Shown here one piece after another: positions 21,530 to 33,621 of a stretch of 64,000 nt of DNA. The position numbers were made by a program, and so were the translations under genes. Below the pieces are notes generated by a model. That model made no database searches. It was given only the letters and a program-made list of their open reading frames with translations, and was not told the DNA's origin. Source of the DNA: Allantophomopsis cytisporea (taxonomy: Eukaryota; Ascomycota; Leotiomycetes; Phacidiales; Phacidiaceae); NCBI GenBank assembly GCA_024752435.1, contig CP103034.1, positions 496,001-560,000 on the forward strand. The letters are read 5' to 3'. Numbering within the stretch: the first letter of the stretch is position 1; each line of letters opens with the position of its first letter.

Positions 21530-22076
21530 GTAGAGATGGAGTGCCGAGGTAATGGAGTGGTGAAGTGATGGATTGATGGAGTAAGACAGTAGAGCAGTTT
21601 TGCAGACAGCGGAAGCGATAGCAATGATACCTGAACGAATTGAGTCTACATAAAATGAAATGAGTCTGCGCCGAGTAAATTGAGCCTACGTAAAGTGAAT
21701 GAGTCTACAGCGACGATATCGATTTATATCAGGAACAAATGGTTATGAATGAGATTGTGCGAACTTGTACTTTGTAAGGTTATTGTCGCTATGTCAACAA
21801 TGATAGACAGTATAACAGTTAAGCAATTTGCTCATGTTACAATAAATTGATGATATATATGTAGATAACAGTGTTGGTAATGAAAATCTTGATCTTGTCG
21901 GTCTATGGAATACTATCCAGTTTCAAAAGGTCCACAAAAGTGAATATAGAATGGGAAAGATTTCATGCGAATTGAGTTATGACAAATGAAAGTAAAATAC
22001 AAGAAATCGCCCAAAAGATATCCCAAGGCGTTGGCGATAAATCTACAATAATGAATGGCGCTGACAGCTACTAAGC
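21530..22076. other. Spacer with degenerate GAGTCTA repeats
   Basis: About 550 bp of AT-rich sequence between the degenerate locus and the 3' end of the Pro/His-rich membrane protein gene. Its first part contains the imperfect repeat array at 21,633-21,712; the rest is featureless. Confidence 0.5.
21633..21712. repeat. Imperfect tandem array of GAATTGAGTCTAC/ATGAGTCT-type units
   Basis: Four related units of about 20 bp (cores GAATTGAGTCTAC, AATGAGTCTGC, AATTGAGCCTAC, AATGAGTCTAC), each followed by an A-rich spacer such as TAAAATGA or TAAAGTGA. A further copy of the core, GAATTGAGTCTA, sits at about 19,996, on the other side of the degenerate coding locus. Confidence 0.7.
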
Positions 22077-24210
22077 TTATGTGCTCTTATCAGCAGTACC
22101 TGAAGGCTTAACACCCAAGACCTCATGTAAACTACCAGCATCTGAAGAGCCAGGGGTGTATTCACTGCCAGGCTCATACAACATACCATCGGCAACAAGA
22201 CCATCACTAGACTCAGCATCCTCATAAGCCGGAAGCTCTTCTTCATTATCAGAAAATCTTCCTTCCTCAGCAGCAACGATATCGGACATGCAACGGAAGC
22301 GCATAACCTCTTCCATGTGGTCGGCTTCCATGAGTGCCATCTTTTCTTCATGATCCTTCTCCGCCTGTGACTTGACGAGGTTCTCGAAGAAGGAGCGCAA
22401 AGAGTTGCGGTGTGCTGCACGACGGTAGGCTCGGCGGCGGTGACGCTCCTCGCGACGTGCTTGACGGTCGGCGCGGGATTTTGGTGTGCAGCATTTGCGG
22501 TGCAGGGTCATTACCAAGAAGGCGAGGACAAAACCAACAAGAGAGAACTTGAGGACTGTCATGTGAGGTGGCTCGTGGGGTGGCCCGTGGTGGCCCTCAA
22601 AGTCTGGGGGGAATCCGTCTTCTGCCTCGAATGGTGGAGGACCGTGATGCTCTCCTGGTGGACCATGGTGCTCGCCCCCGAATGGTGGTGGCGGAGGACC
22701 GTGATGCTCTCCTGGTGGGCCGTGGTGCTCGCCCCCGAATGGAGGTGGTGGACCGTGATGCTCACCCTCGAACGGTGGTGGTGGTGGACCGTGATGCGCT
22801 TCATGTTCTCCATGTTCTCCCTCAAATGGTGGAGGCGGGCCTTGGTGTTCACTTTCTGGACCATGGTGATCTCCTACTGGTGGAGGACCGCGATGCTCAT
22901 CGTCCTTGGGTGGAGCTGGACCATGATGTTCGCTTTCTGGGCCGTGATGCTCGTCGTCTTTTGGGGGTGGTGGAGGACCCTGATGATCACCTGGAGGACC
23001 CGGTGGAGGTGGAGGACCCGGAGGAGGTGGACCTGGCGGCTTTCCTGGACCACCGTGTGGTGGAGGGGGAGGACCTGGTGGAGGTGGACCATGGTGCTTC
23101 TTTCCGCCCTTTGGACCCTTACCCTTTCCTGGCTTGCTGTGAGGAGGGCCGTGTGGAGGACCGTCGTGGTGAGGTGGAGGTGGGCAGTGGCAGAAGCCTG
23201 GTGGTGGTGGTGGACCGCGATGGTGAGGTGGATGCGGATGAGTCTCGTTTCCGTGATGATGAGAACCGTTCTTTGGCTTACCCAAGTGTGGGAAATGTGG
23301 AGGTCCTTCGAAATCTACGCGCCACTCCTTGAGTGGACCGTGTCCACCAGCCGTAGAAAAGACACCACGAGCGGTGTCGCGAGCCTTGGAAATGGTGAGC
23401 TTGATGATACATTTGAGGCTGTCGCACTCCTGGATTTCCTTCTCGGCTAAGAATCGTTCAAGGTGGCGCTCCTTCTTGTGGATAAGGTGTCTAAGGTGGC
23501 TAGCTTTGGCCTTCAGAGCTTCAAGTTCGGCCATCTCCTCCTCAATGTTGAAAACTTCCTCGACATCCTGGGCGGTGACGACAATAGTATCAGCTGGAAT
23601 GAATTCTTGGCTGATCCAGCTAGCGTATGAAACAGATTCCTCATCGGTGATACCGGCGTCGAGGCGGTTGATCCGAGGCTCGCCAGCCTGAGTGAAAGCA
23701 GCGGTGAAGCCGATGTTCTCAACAGCCTTTCCATCAACGTATTCAACAAGAAACTTGAGGAGCTGAACAGTAAGTTCATCTCCAACAGGAACACACTCGA
23801 AATCCCAGTTGGCTACAATGATGCCCTTATTGTCGGTGATAATAGAGCCCTTGCCGACGGAGTGACCATTGTCGGAGGTGTCCTGAGAAAGGACTTGATC
23901 GTTGACAACAACGTTGGCGATACCGCAATTCTGCTCGCTTGGCATCACATTGAGGCAGAGTTGGATGGAAGCAGCGTCAGCTGACTCGGATTGAGGGTCA
24001 ACTGGGACGTTGATATCGATACAGCCGGAAGATACTAGGATTTGTGAGTAATGATGTTATTTATGAAAGTAGAACATAAAAAATACCTGGGTTTTGGGGC
24101 TTGTGCTCAATAGCCTCTTCGACTTTCTCATCAATCCAGTTTTCAGGGACCACGAAAGCAGAAGCAAGCGCCGGCGCAAGCAACAAACCAGCCTTTAGAA
24201 GGCCTCTCAT
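22077..24210 (-). CDS. Pro/His-rich single-span membrane protein (hypothetical)
   Basis: Two exons, 24087-24210 and 22077-24034, encode 693 residues. A signal peptide (MRGLLKAGLLLAPALASA) is followed by an ectodomain with a few Cys and an NVVVNDQVLS segment, then an acidic/coiled-coil-like stretch (about 210-255, EEEMAELEALKAKASHLRH). Next is a low-complexity region at about 300-528 built from HHGPPPPP-, EHHGPPP- and GEHHGPP-type repeats. One transmembrane helix (LKFSLVGFVLAFLVMTL) lies near 533-550, followed by a basic juxtamembrane segment rich in RRERHRRRAYRRA and a ~100-residue acidic cytoplasmic tail. This is a type I membrane protein with an extended extracellular stalk. Function unknown; a wall-anchored sensor or adhesin is conceivable but not shown. 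The antisense open frames here are shadows of the repeats. Confidence 0.85.
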
Positions 24211-25624
24211 GATGAGTTAAGCGGCCAAACCGCGATGGTACTGGAGGCTAAAGAAATAACAGGAACAAAAACAGAAAATGAATAACGATAGTGAGAGATA
24301 AACAATATGAATCGATACTGTTCCGATGATACAGTATCTGTAGACTTAGCCAAGAAATAGGATAAGAGAAGAGGCGGGAATGAATTCAGATATAAAGAAG
24401 AATAGACTTCAACCCAATGATCAACATCATTTCACAGGGCTGCGTAATTCGTGACTCGGCGGGGACGCTGGGGGCGCATTTTGCGAAAGGCTTACGACGC
24501 ATGCAAGAGCCGTGTGGCTAAAGTGGTTAGGAGGGCCACTCGGAGGAACATTGAAAGAGCTGAAATCCCGAAGAATAAGAGACTTTCATTGCACAGGCCG
24601 AGTTCGTGCGTGCTTCCCAATGCAGATAGACGGTATATAAGAAAATATGCTGAACCCTTTCTCTTTTCCTTCTTCTTCTTCAATAATGTGCAAGACACGC
24701 TCCGATTCAAGTTTCCGCAACCGCTTGATGTTCTTCAATGTGAATGTTTTATGAAGGCTGGTGATTGATGATGGTTCATACTGAGTGAGACCTGTGCGCA
24801 GCGTGTAACGATGCAGGGAGATTGCTGGTCTCTGTACCCACCAACATCGACAAGGCCTCGCGTACAATTAGAAAAGAAAACCTTACGCATGGCCAGATCA
24901 TTTGAGACAGCAGTTGTACTTTGTAGTATCAATACGGGACGATCATCAACGATATCATACATCAATTGATGCATCGAGTACGAAAACAGGACGTACGGTA
25001 CGAATGGTGTATCATCTAGGAGCAAGCACCAGGAGTATGCGCGTTGCTGAAGGATACAGTGATGTGGATGATGTGATTCGTAGCATGGAAGATGAGGGCC
25101 ATGGAACGACCTTGGACGGCAAGGTTGGACTGTAAATTGAGAATTGAGACTTGGGCATTTGACAACTGAGAATTGAAGATTAAAGATTGAAGATTAAAGA
25201 TTGAAGATTGAAGATTGAAGAGGTATACCATACCTTAAGGGCTCTGAAAACCCAAAGGGCCGGTAGTTCGGAATTGAATGAGGCTCCGTTCGCGCCCGTT
25301 GCTTGTTGATATTGTTGCTCTCCTCTTAGAGGCGTAGGCTGAGGTGCTGTTGACTCGTGCTAAGGTATGCACTTCATTTCCCAGCTTTACGTAGGTCCAG
25401 GTATGTAGCTCTTGCTCCGCTCTTGTCAATTGAAATTCATCCTTAGGTTGTAAGGCATCAAGAGTGACCGCCAGAGTGTGAGTGCACGAGTACCCACACT
25501 GCAAGCACCAAGCAGGCTCGATTCCAAATACGGGTGTCCACAGAGACCATGTCTGCAATATTCCATAGCCAACCCAGCTATTGAACTTCACCAGCATCAC
25601 TTGCAGATTATCCTTGTCAACACA
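24211..25624. other. Divergent spacer between the membrane-protein gene and LSM4
   Basis: About 1.4 kb. The first ~200 bp are A-rich upstream sequence of the minus-strand gene. A heptamer repeat array lies at 25,176-25,220. Short open frames around 24,450-24,770 are not protein-like. No RNA gene found. Confidence 0.5.
25176..25220. repeat. Heptamer tandem repeat (AAGATTA/AAGATTG, six copies)
   Basis: Six head-to-tail 7-bp units alternating AAGATTA and AAGATTG, with three AAGATTG copies at the end. Flanking bases (GAATTGAGA, GAGAATTG) look like eroded copies of the same motif, so the array was probably longer. Confidence 0.9.
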
Positions 25625-26249
25625 ATGGTATGTACTTACTTTTGATGCGCTTCATCTGATAACTCCCCCTTTGAGTTGCGCGAATAAGTAATTTGTACTG
25701 ACACAAAGTAGCTGCCTCTCGGTTTACTCAACGCGGCGCAAGGCCATCCTATGTTGGTGGAGCTCAAGAACGGAGAGACTTTGAATGGCCACTTGGTCAC
25801 CTGCGATACCTGGATGAATCTGACGTTGAAGGAAGTTGTGCAAACGAGTCCGGTATGATTTTGAACCTAGGTCGTGCGCGCAGAGGCTGGAAAGGAACCA
25901 TCAGCGTCAGTGTGGAATGTTTGAAAACATTGCTGACTGGATTTATTGGCAGGATGGCGACAAATTTCACAGACTTCCTGAGGTGTATGTGAAAGGCAAC
26001 AACGTATGTGGTAAAGAGCATTTTCGCGACGTGTATGGTGCTGACAAGTTCGGCCAGATCAAATATCTTCGTGTACCTGATGAGATCATCGATTTGGTCA
26101 AGGATCAACAACAAGGAAGCCAAGGTGGATACCGTGGAGGACGAGGTGGACACGGTGGACAAAGAGGTGATCACTCTGGAAGAGGCGATAGAGGAGGTCG
26201 TGGCGGTCGTGGCGGAAGAGGACGTGGTGGTAGAGGAAGAGGCGCTTGA
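25625..26249 (+). CDS. lsm4: U6 snRNA-associated Sm-like protein LSM4
   Basis: Four exons: 25625-25627 (ATG alone), 25712-25852, 25953-26003 and 26058-26249, giving 128 residues. LSM4 is a subunit of the Lsm2-8 ring on U6 snRNA in the spliceosome and of the cytoplasmic Lsm1-7 ring in mRNA decapping. The Sm1 motif is LPLGLLNAAQGHPMLVELKNGETLNGHLVTCD with TWMNLTL; the Sm2 motif is IKYLRVPDEIIDLV. The C terminus is an RGG-rich tail (from about residue 90, GYRGGRGGHGG... to GRGRGA), typical of LSM4 in fungi and animals. The first intron directly follows the start codon, which is unusual but closes the frame with an MLPLGLL start, exactly as expected. Length is normal. Confidence 0.95.
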
Positions 26250-26652
26250 AAGCTGGGGAATCAAAATGGCTCGAGGAGATCACTACAACGGCTGACCATG
26301 CTATGGCTGGAGAAGGTTACAGACTGGAGGCCAGCGCCTGTGGAAAGGCTACTGGCATGTCACTGAAGAAGCAGGCACTCTTGGGAAGAAGAGCATGATG
26401 TCCGATTCACGGGCGCACAATGACCATGATTAAACCGCGGAGGTTCATACAACCTCAAACCAATGAAAAACATTCAAAAACCAGTCCTCTACTGTTTCTT
26501 TTGCGCTGCAGAACGTGTAGTCCTGAAATTACCAAATAATCTGCAGCCTTGCGATTAACATGCACGTGATTGAAGCAAGGCTGACAGCCGATCATTAAAA
26601 TCATCTCGCGGCTTGTTCGCGTAGCTCAAGTTTGAAACCTTCGAAATATCAA
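26250..26652. other. Spacer between LSM4 and PPR gene
   Basis: About 400 bp containing the LSM4 3' region and the upstream sequence of the PPR gene. Nothing else is recognised. Confidence 0.5.
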
Positions 26653-28468
26653 ATGTCAGTGACTCGAATACCAATTGATGGCTTATGGCGCTGTCTGTGC
26701 CCGGCCATTGATCAAATTGCACTTTCATTTGCTTCACGGCAACGAAAACCCTTACGCAGGAATCCCCACCGTCCACGTCTCGAGCAATGTCTCGCGACGA
26801 AGGCCGCTCGCCCGACGAAATCATGCCAGCAAACCAGAAGGCTACATTCCTCTTCGCGCAGGCGGCAGGGTGGAGCGTCAGGAGCAGATTATTCTGAGAA
26901 GGGGACGAGGATGGCTGATAATTTACCTCACTATCAGGCGCTGGACGATGTACCTATCGCGAATTTACACGAAAGTTTGAGGGCGTTGAGGTTGGAAGAG
27001 GGGTCGTTCAAGAAGGTGTCGGAGCTGGTTATGCATCTTGTAAAAGAGAGGGGGGATAAGCCAAGTCTATTGCATTATGATGCGCTCATTCGTGCGAATG
27101 CAGATGCTAAATATGGCTCGGCGGGTGTGGTGGCAGACTTGCTGAAGGATATGGAGACCGACGGTATCAACCCAGATAGCGGAGTATTGCACAGCGTACT
27201 GCAGGTAAGGACATGTCAATGACGCTTTCAAAGTCTTTACTAATTGATAGGTGCTTGCAATACATCCCGACTACCTCCTACGCACCAATGTTTTAAAACA
27301 GATGAAAGAGCGCTGGATTGATCTTACTCCTGAAGGATGGCACAATGTAATTGTTGGACTTCTCCGCGATCAGCAATACGAAATGGCACTCGAAAAACTG
27401 GAGCAGATGCAAACGGAGCATATACGCATTGCGCCTTGGCTCTACGACATATTCATCTATCAGTTGTGCGATATCTCCGAATTCGATGAGGCATTGCGAA
27501 TCTTACAATATCGCATTGATTCCGAGGAGTTGAATATCTCTGCGAACGTGTGGTACTATGTCCTCGATGCCTGCAGCAGCGCTTTCCACTATAAAGGGAC
27601 GAAGTATGTCTGGCAACGACAAGTAGAGATATCTCGCCTGAATCCTTCCGATGGTGTCTGCGTTAATGTTCTCAACACCGCAGGTCGACATAAAGATTCC
27701 GCTCTCGCGACCGACGTTATCAGAGTCCTCGCAGCACGGAGCACTAAGCTAGATTACCATCATTACGAAGCCTTGCTGGAAGCGTATATCGGCAGCAACG
27801 ACATCAAGACGGCTATGCGCGTCCTCTGCATCATGAAGCGTGCACGGCTCGAGCCCGATCAAGGCTCAACCCGCTCCCTATATACCTATCTAGCTGGAGA
27901 CCCCTCGCGGCGTGCTGAAGCCTACGAGATCCTTAAGCAGCTACGCGAAGATGGTCAAGACATCCCCATCGCAGCCTACAACACCATGATTGAAGCATCT
28001 AGTGTACACTTAGATATCAAGACTGCAGGCGATCACTATCGCGCTCTGCATACGATTGTCTCTTCAGGCCCCAACACACAAACCTTCAATGCTTTGCTCC
28101 AATGCTGCGTCAAAGTCTCTGAGGTAACTTCCACGTCGAACAAGGAATTCGCTATGTTCCTTGCCGCTGAAATGGGCGCATTGGGCGTCCACCCCGATGC
28201 TTTGACATATGATCGCTTCATTCTTCTGTGTTTGAGGGAGGAGGATCATGAGGATGCGTTCAGGTATCTTGAGGAAATGAAGGGGATGGGTTGGAGACCC
28301 AGACAAGGTACTTACAGTGCGCTTATTCGCGAGGCTGCGGCTGTCTCTGATCCGAGAGTTCCTGACCTTTTAGCGGATATGGAGGAGGCTGGTATGGGTA
28401 CTGGTAGGTTGAGGGCGTTACTTGAACAGATAAGTGAAGCTGTGCCGCCAAGGCGGGCTAGTATTTAG
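26653..28468 (+). CDS. Mitochondrial pentatricopeptide-repeat (PPR) protein
   Basis: Two exons, 26653-27204 and 27251-28468, with a 46-nt intron, encode 589 residues. The first ~90 residues are basic, poor in acidic residues and rich in Arg/Ser (for example QQTRRLHSSSRRRQGG), as expected of a mitochondrial presequence. From about residue 120 on there are repeated helical pairs of ~35 residues, with typical PPR phrases such as PEGWHNVIVGLLRDQQYEMALEKLEQM, DYHHYEALLEAYIGSNDIKTAMRVL, AAYNTMIEASSVHLDIKTA, TQTFNALLQCC, and DALTYDRFILLCLREEDHEDAFRYLEEMKGMG near the C terminus. PPR proteins bind organellar RNA and control mitochondrial mRNA stability or translation. The target transcript cannot be read from the sequence. 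The start at 26653 is the first ATG of the frame. Confidence 0.85.
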
Positions 28469-30231
28469 ATTTTTTGAGCGTTACGATGTATGACTTTGCT
28501 AGATTTAGATTAATATACTCTCTTTGATGCATTGTTGTTTGGCTCTTTGGGAATTGCACTTGTGGATATTCTTGAAGCCCGGCTATTGCTATTGACTTGA
28601 GGGCATGTAAATGCTTGTTGAGCTTCCTTGTGATCAACATACCTCACAACTGATGAACTATTTCGAATTCAGGGTCAACTGTATAAATGAGGTACTACGT
28701 TTCCTCAGTTATATAAGTGCTTTCCTCTCTCTAGATCTTCATCCACTTTGCGAGATGTCGTGTATCTGGGATCCGCTTTTGAATGGACTGTCTACGTCTA
28801 ATACAATTCCAAAGAACTCTCCCTATTTACTCATCATCATCACAGCCGTCGTCGCATAAGCGAGCTTCTGAAGTTACTAATGTGGGCATATGTCTTCAGT
28901 GGGACAACCAAAACACAGCTAGATAGTGGAAGCAAGGAAGAATCATCATGCATCATGGCTGGAAGATTCTACCTCTATTTACATCTGGGGGTGAGACCGC
29001 TGTTCATTGTACAAACAGAATATTGAAATGTAACACAAGTATCATTGTAGCGATATTAAGCTACACTTGCTTTTCAGTATTATCTGCAGCATCTATATAG
29101 AGTCTAACATGTCTAGTCTCAGAAATTGTTACGATTGTTGATTACATCACAATTCCTATCTTCTTGATTTCACACCTCCTTATTGTTCACCCATTTTTCA
29201 TCATAATACAACCATAGTTATTATATAAAGAAGAACTGAATCTGCTAAGATAGATGATGTGTTCAGTTCAGTCAAGAAGCCGCCATTTCTACTGTTGAAA
29301 AATAAACACATTGGCTACGAGATCACGCACGGTCTACAAGTCCTCTCCTCAATGTGTACTTGTGTTTGAGAAGATCATTGTCATTGTACAAAATGGCCTC
29401 CCACATCGGCTATTTAGGTGGAGAGGCAAGCTATCACAAAATTTGCTAATTGACTTACTTCGATATAAACTCTTCAAAATGACGGGGCGCATCTGCTTAT
29501 AGTTGATCTAGAGACCTGTTTTGACCAGGAGAACTTTTATCAGGGGTATTCATGTTTCTTAGTGTTAGTCTAGATAGAGTAGTGGTCGAATATTAGTAGC
29601 AGTAGTGAATATATTGATGTGTGAGGTTATGTAAGGATTTTCAGTGAAATTAAATATCGTTTTCAAATCCATTGTTAGTCTATATATGCAAGACCACTAC
29701 AACACAAGCCTCTCCACACTGGCTAAGTCGAGTGGTAGATTGAAATTGCTGTCTGTCCGTCCTGCAATTCACAATCATCGATGGTTAGTCTCAAGACCAG
29801 CTGACAAGGTCAGCGCTATCATTCTGTCTTTCATTGCCATTACAGTTATCACCATAGTCATATCATAGTCTCAATCCCCACAAGTTATAACCAAACCCAA
29901 GCAGCTTGGTATGGTTCTCCGCCTATTCTTCACTTTTAGGCAATATACATAATATGGTTAAGTGACACTTCCATGGTTAACCTAAAGGGAGTATTGTGAA
30001 AACTCGATGACGATGAGGCGTCCGCCTCAATGCCTTCGAGCCTTCAGATGCCAGCCTTTTTGAGCCAGTGTGACATCCGACGGAGGCAGTGGCCTTCCCC
30101 GTATTGATACGTGATAACATTCCACTCAGCCGTATCACTGATTGCTACAAACAACTCAAACATCGTACATATTAAACGCTATTCGGACGCTAAATTTTGA
30201 CAAAAAAGAACGCCATGGTATCCCGTACAAC
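28469..30231. other. Convergent AT-rich spacer, no gene seen
   Basis: About 1.8 kb between the 3' ends of the PPR and Exo70 genes. The stretch 28,900-29,950 is strongly AT-rich with only short, non-protein-like open frames. No RNA genes or repeats of note; it resembles the AT-rich island at 10-12.5 kb. Confidence 0.5.
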
Positions 30232-32232
30232 TTAAGCCAGCGCATTGAAAACAGCCGCAATGCTTCCCTTATCATACTTAACATACTTACCTTTGCCCTT
30301 ATCAATCTCGTGGTATCTCTCCCAGAACCGCGTATAAAGCGGCTCGACCAATCTCTGTACCTCTCGTGCCAACTCCTCACGTACCTCTTTCTCCATACTC
30401 AGCGACTTGTGCGTGGTGACCAACTGATCGAAGATAGCATTAAAGTTCTTGAATTTCTCTTTGATATTATCTTTATCCTTGGAGCTGAGGCTCTTCACGA
30501 TAGTTGAAGAGTCGACAGTGGTAGCCGAGCCGGATGGTGGGCGACCTGAGCCGGTCTTTGTGGATTGCACATCGAACAGCAGACGAGACACGTCATTCCA
30601 AGCTGCCAGGTAGATCTTCGCCGCCTTTTTGCCCCAGGACTCGAACTGCTGCATACGATTTGCAAGGAGCGGTCGCAGATCGGAGGTTTCAATCATGCGG
30701 ATGACAACAGCAGCATTGTTAGCTAGGAAAGCGCCAGTAAGTGACTTGCCCTTGAGGAGCACGCGGGCTTTTTGGTCAAGCGCGTTCATCAACGCATCGA
30801 TTGTATCAGCGCTGTAGTGTGCGAAGAGATCTTTGCCGTCAGCACCCACGTCGAAGGACTTCAGCGTCGGTATCGTATCGTTGGAGGTAGCGGCTGCACC
30901 AGGCACTTTCCAGTTCCCATCACCGAGAGAGATCATGATACTGGATATTGGACGCAAGAAATCAACCATTGTTTGGAGGCGTGTCATCGTATCGATTGTC
31001 ACTGGCATAGTGGCGCCGCTATTTGGGAGGACTTGCAGAGTATCAACCTGCCGACGAGTGTCCTGTAGTAATTCTCCCAAAGACGACTTTCCAGTGTCAC
31101 GAATTGGTCGAAGAGCGGTGGCGAAAAGTGTCTTGAGCTCTCCCGTGCGGCTATCTAGACGGAAGGAGAGCTGCGTGATAATTTCGATGATTTCATAGGC
31201 GAGATAGCAGTCTGTTGTAAGGTTGGCCTTGATGTGTATGTTTAACTCCCTCAAGGTCTTGATGAGCTCGGTCATGGCGCCCTGGCAAGTTAGAGTGAAA
31301 ACCTTGCCCCATTCATCTCTTGGGAACAGAGCACAGATGTTATCATACTCGGCTATGAAAGCACCTTCGATACCAGCAGAATAAGTTCCCATTCCGTTAG
31401 TGCCTTGTCTATAGACAGCTTCTGGGGACTTTTTCTTGGCCGTATTCAAGGAAGCCGCTGCAAGATTTTGGAGCGTGGCCACGAGGTACGGGCCACGAAT
31501 GCTAGAGTAGATCTGTACAGTGGCTGATTCTTGATTTGTTTGCGATGATTGTCGGTTAGATGATGAGATAAAGGAGTTGATCAAACCAAGTCTGGTAGAC
31601 TTGTCTTGAGATAGGGTTGGGAAAGGCTTGTCCTTTGTGATATAATGGAGCGGCTCAATTGGCTGAGCGTCTTCCTGGATGATAGCTCGGAACGTTCCTT
31701 CGAGCTGCTGATTACCTGATTTAATCAAGCTGGCGAGATCTGCCATAGCATTTTGGTTTGAACGTAGATTGGTGGCCTGGAGCTCGGACAATGCCTTGTT
31801 GACACGTTTAAGAGAGCCCAGGAAGGCGGACAGGCCAGCTTTGTCGGGGCTGCATAATGTCAGAAAGAGTTCATGAAATAGCTAACGAACTCACCCTGAA
31901 CGGATAATATCTTCTTCATTACTTCTGATATCAGAAGGTTGCTTGACCCTCTCGATAGCTCCAATAATGTGATCAATATCTATCAGGGGTTAGCAATATC
32001 ATATATCACGTGCAGAACACATACTTGTTCCCAAGACCTGTAGCTTTTGAGTATTGGCATAAATAGGGCCAATAGCTTCCTGAACACTTTTGCCGCTGGT
32101 TTCTAAACGCAATAGAGAGGCTTGGATCTTCTTCGTCAATTGGCTGGTCTTTTCCAGTCGAGAGTTGAGAACTTCGACTTCGGCGCGCGCTTCTTCGTCC
32201 GCGGCTTGCCGTGAGCTCATGGTTACCGCCAT
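30232..32232 (-). CDS. exo70: Exocyst complex component Exo70
   Basis: Three exons: 32025-32232, 31895-31979 and 30232-31849, giving 636 residues. Exo70 binds PI(4,5)P2 and Rho GTPases at the plasma membrane and tethers secretory vesicles there as part of the octameric exocyst; in hyphae it works at growing tips. The N-terminal coiled-coil region (about 10-70, VEVLNSRLEKTSQLTKKIQ) leads into the CorEx part (IDHIIGAIERVKQPSDI). The Exo70 C-terminal helical domain follows, including RGPYLVATLQNLA, YSAGIEGAFIAEYDNICALF, LLEEL-like helices and the typical end KYVKYDKGSIAAVFNALA, with the PI(4,5)P2-binding basic patch expected near the end. The length fits the family. The reading frame closes through both introns. 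Confidence 0.93.
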
Positions 32233-33621
32233 GATGTTTAATCGTAACTCCTTACACCATGGAAGAGAGTTTGTTTCCCTGAGGTTCTGGAAACACAGGA
32301 CAACTCGATCGCTGCAGCACGCAGTGCTCGCAGAATGTCGTATTGACTGGGGATGACGATCCTACGCAATGTTCTAGAAGGTTTAGGCGATCCCCCAAAC
32401 CTCCAACTTCCTGGAACTCCTGGAGTCAGTTGGATCACGTGCTGACATACATTTCTCCTTCATGCCTTGGATATTAGGTTTTAATATAAAATCAAAGTAA
32501 ATTAGTTGATTTAGGTACCCCTTTAGTATTAGATAAATCACTTTTACCAATCATTTCATTCCATGTTATATGACGAGGAAGAAATACACTTGTATGTATA
32601 CATTGTCCTGGGCTTACGAGATGTATGGGCGCCGTAACTACATGTACTTTGGAGTCGCTGATCTGACTGCGGTTATATATGTGGCTGAGGAGGTGACCTT
32701 GACAGTGTGTTGGCTTTCAGAACATTTAACAGTTGCTGAAACTCAAGCTTTGTGGACAAATAACATCCTATCATCTAACGCTTCTTCTTCTTCTTCTTCT
32801 TCTTCAACGTTAATCTTTCGGATTTTAGTACACACAGACCTACCTATGCTCATGAGAACGATGAGTGAGTAACTTGAGAACATTTCAACGTGTAATTGGT
32901 TTCGAACGTCTTGAAGATTCAAAATATATTTGTGATACGCTATGAAATCAAAGCTAAATCTTTGAGCAACATAGACTCGACTCTCTTATCAAAGACTTAC
33001 TAACAAGCAGATCACCTAAAAATGGAAGCAACTTTTCGAATGATTAAAGTTGTATTTATGTAGTGTACTCTACTTTCTTTGCTCAAATATTATACCTAAA
33101 GGTCAAGTTCTCCTTAGCAGTAACATCAATTCTCGGCCAGAAGGGGCCACACAACCGTTAGTTTGTCACTTCTTACGTCTTTTGTCGTTGTCTTAAGTTG
33201 CCAATGGCTTACGCCCCAGAGACTCCCGTGTTGGAAAGCTTCGTATCATCTGTTAAACGCATCAATTTTACTTCAATCCCCAGCAAGATAACGTATCAAA
33301 CTACTCACTCACGTATTTGCACATCTGACTGAGTATGCGGTTGATATTGCTACGATGGCACCATAATCGAGGTGAGTAGGTGCGAATACAAACGCTCTAG
33401 TTCGAAATCATTCTATCAAACATTTTCAGAGTTTTGGCTGCCTTTCTCTTTGAAAATAGTTTCCCTTATTTCCTCCCACAATCACTTTAGTTCTTGTCTT
33501 AAGATTCTACCCTCTTCTACATGTCAACCCAAGGGTATTGCGGTTCGATTTCAAACTCTGTTTCAGGCAAAACTCTATGCTTCTAATCAAAGGAGTCTTC
33601 AAGTCTCTACCAGCTTCAAAC
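32233..33621. other. Spacer upstream of Exo70, no gene seen
   Basis: About 1.4 kb. It holds the Exo70 promoter region, a CTT microsatellite (32,781-32,805), and AT-rich sequence. Short open frames at 33,372-33,735 overlap the 3' end of the PAP2 gene and are shadows. Confidence 0.5.
32781..32805. repeat. CTT microsatellite (8 copies)
   Basis: Eight perfect CTT units in non-coding sequence upstream of Exo70. Confidence 0.95.

Noticed and set aside
22410..23450. Long plus-strand open frame opposite the Pro/His-rich gene
   Set aside because: It is rich in Trp and Met because it mirrors the proline-rich repeats; a shadow of the real gene.
24451..24768. Basic 105-codon open frame on the plus strand
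   Set aside because: Composition is not domain-like, there is no supporting splice structure, and it lies in the AT-variable upstream region of the neighbouring gene.
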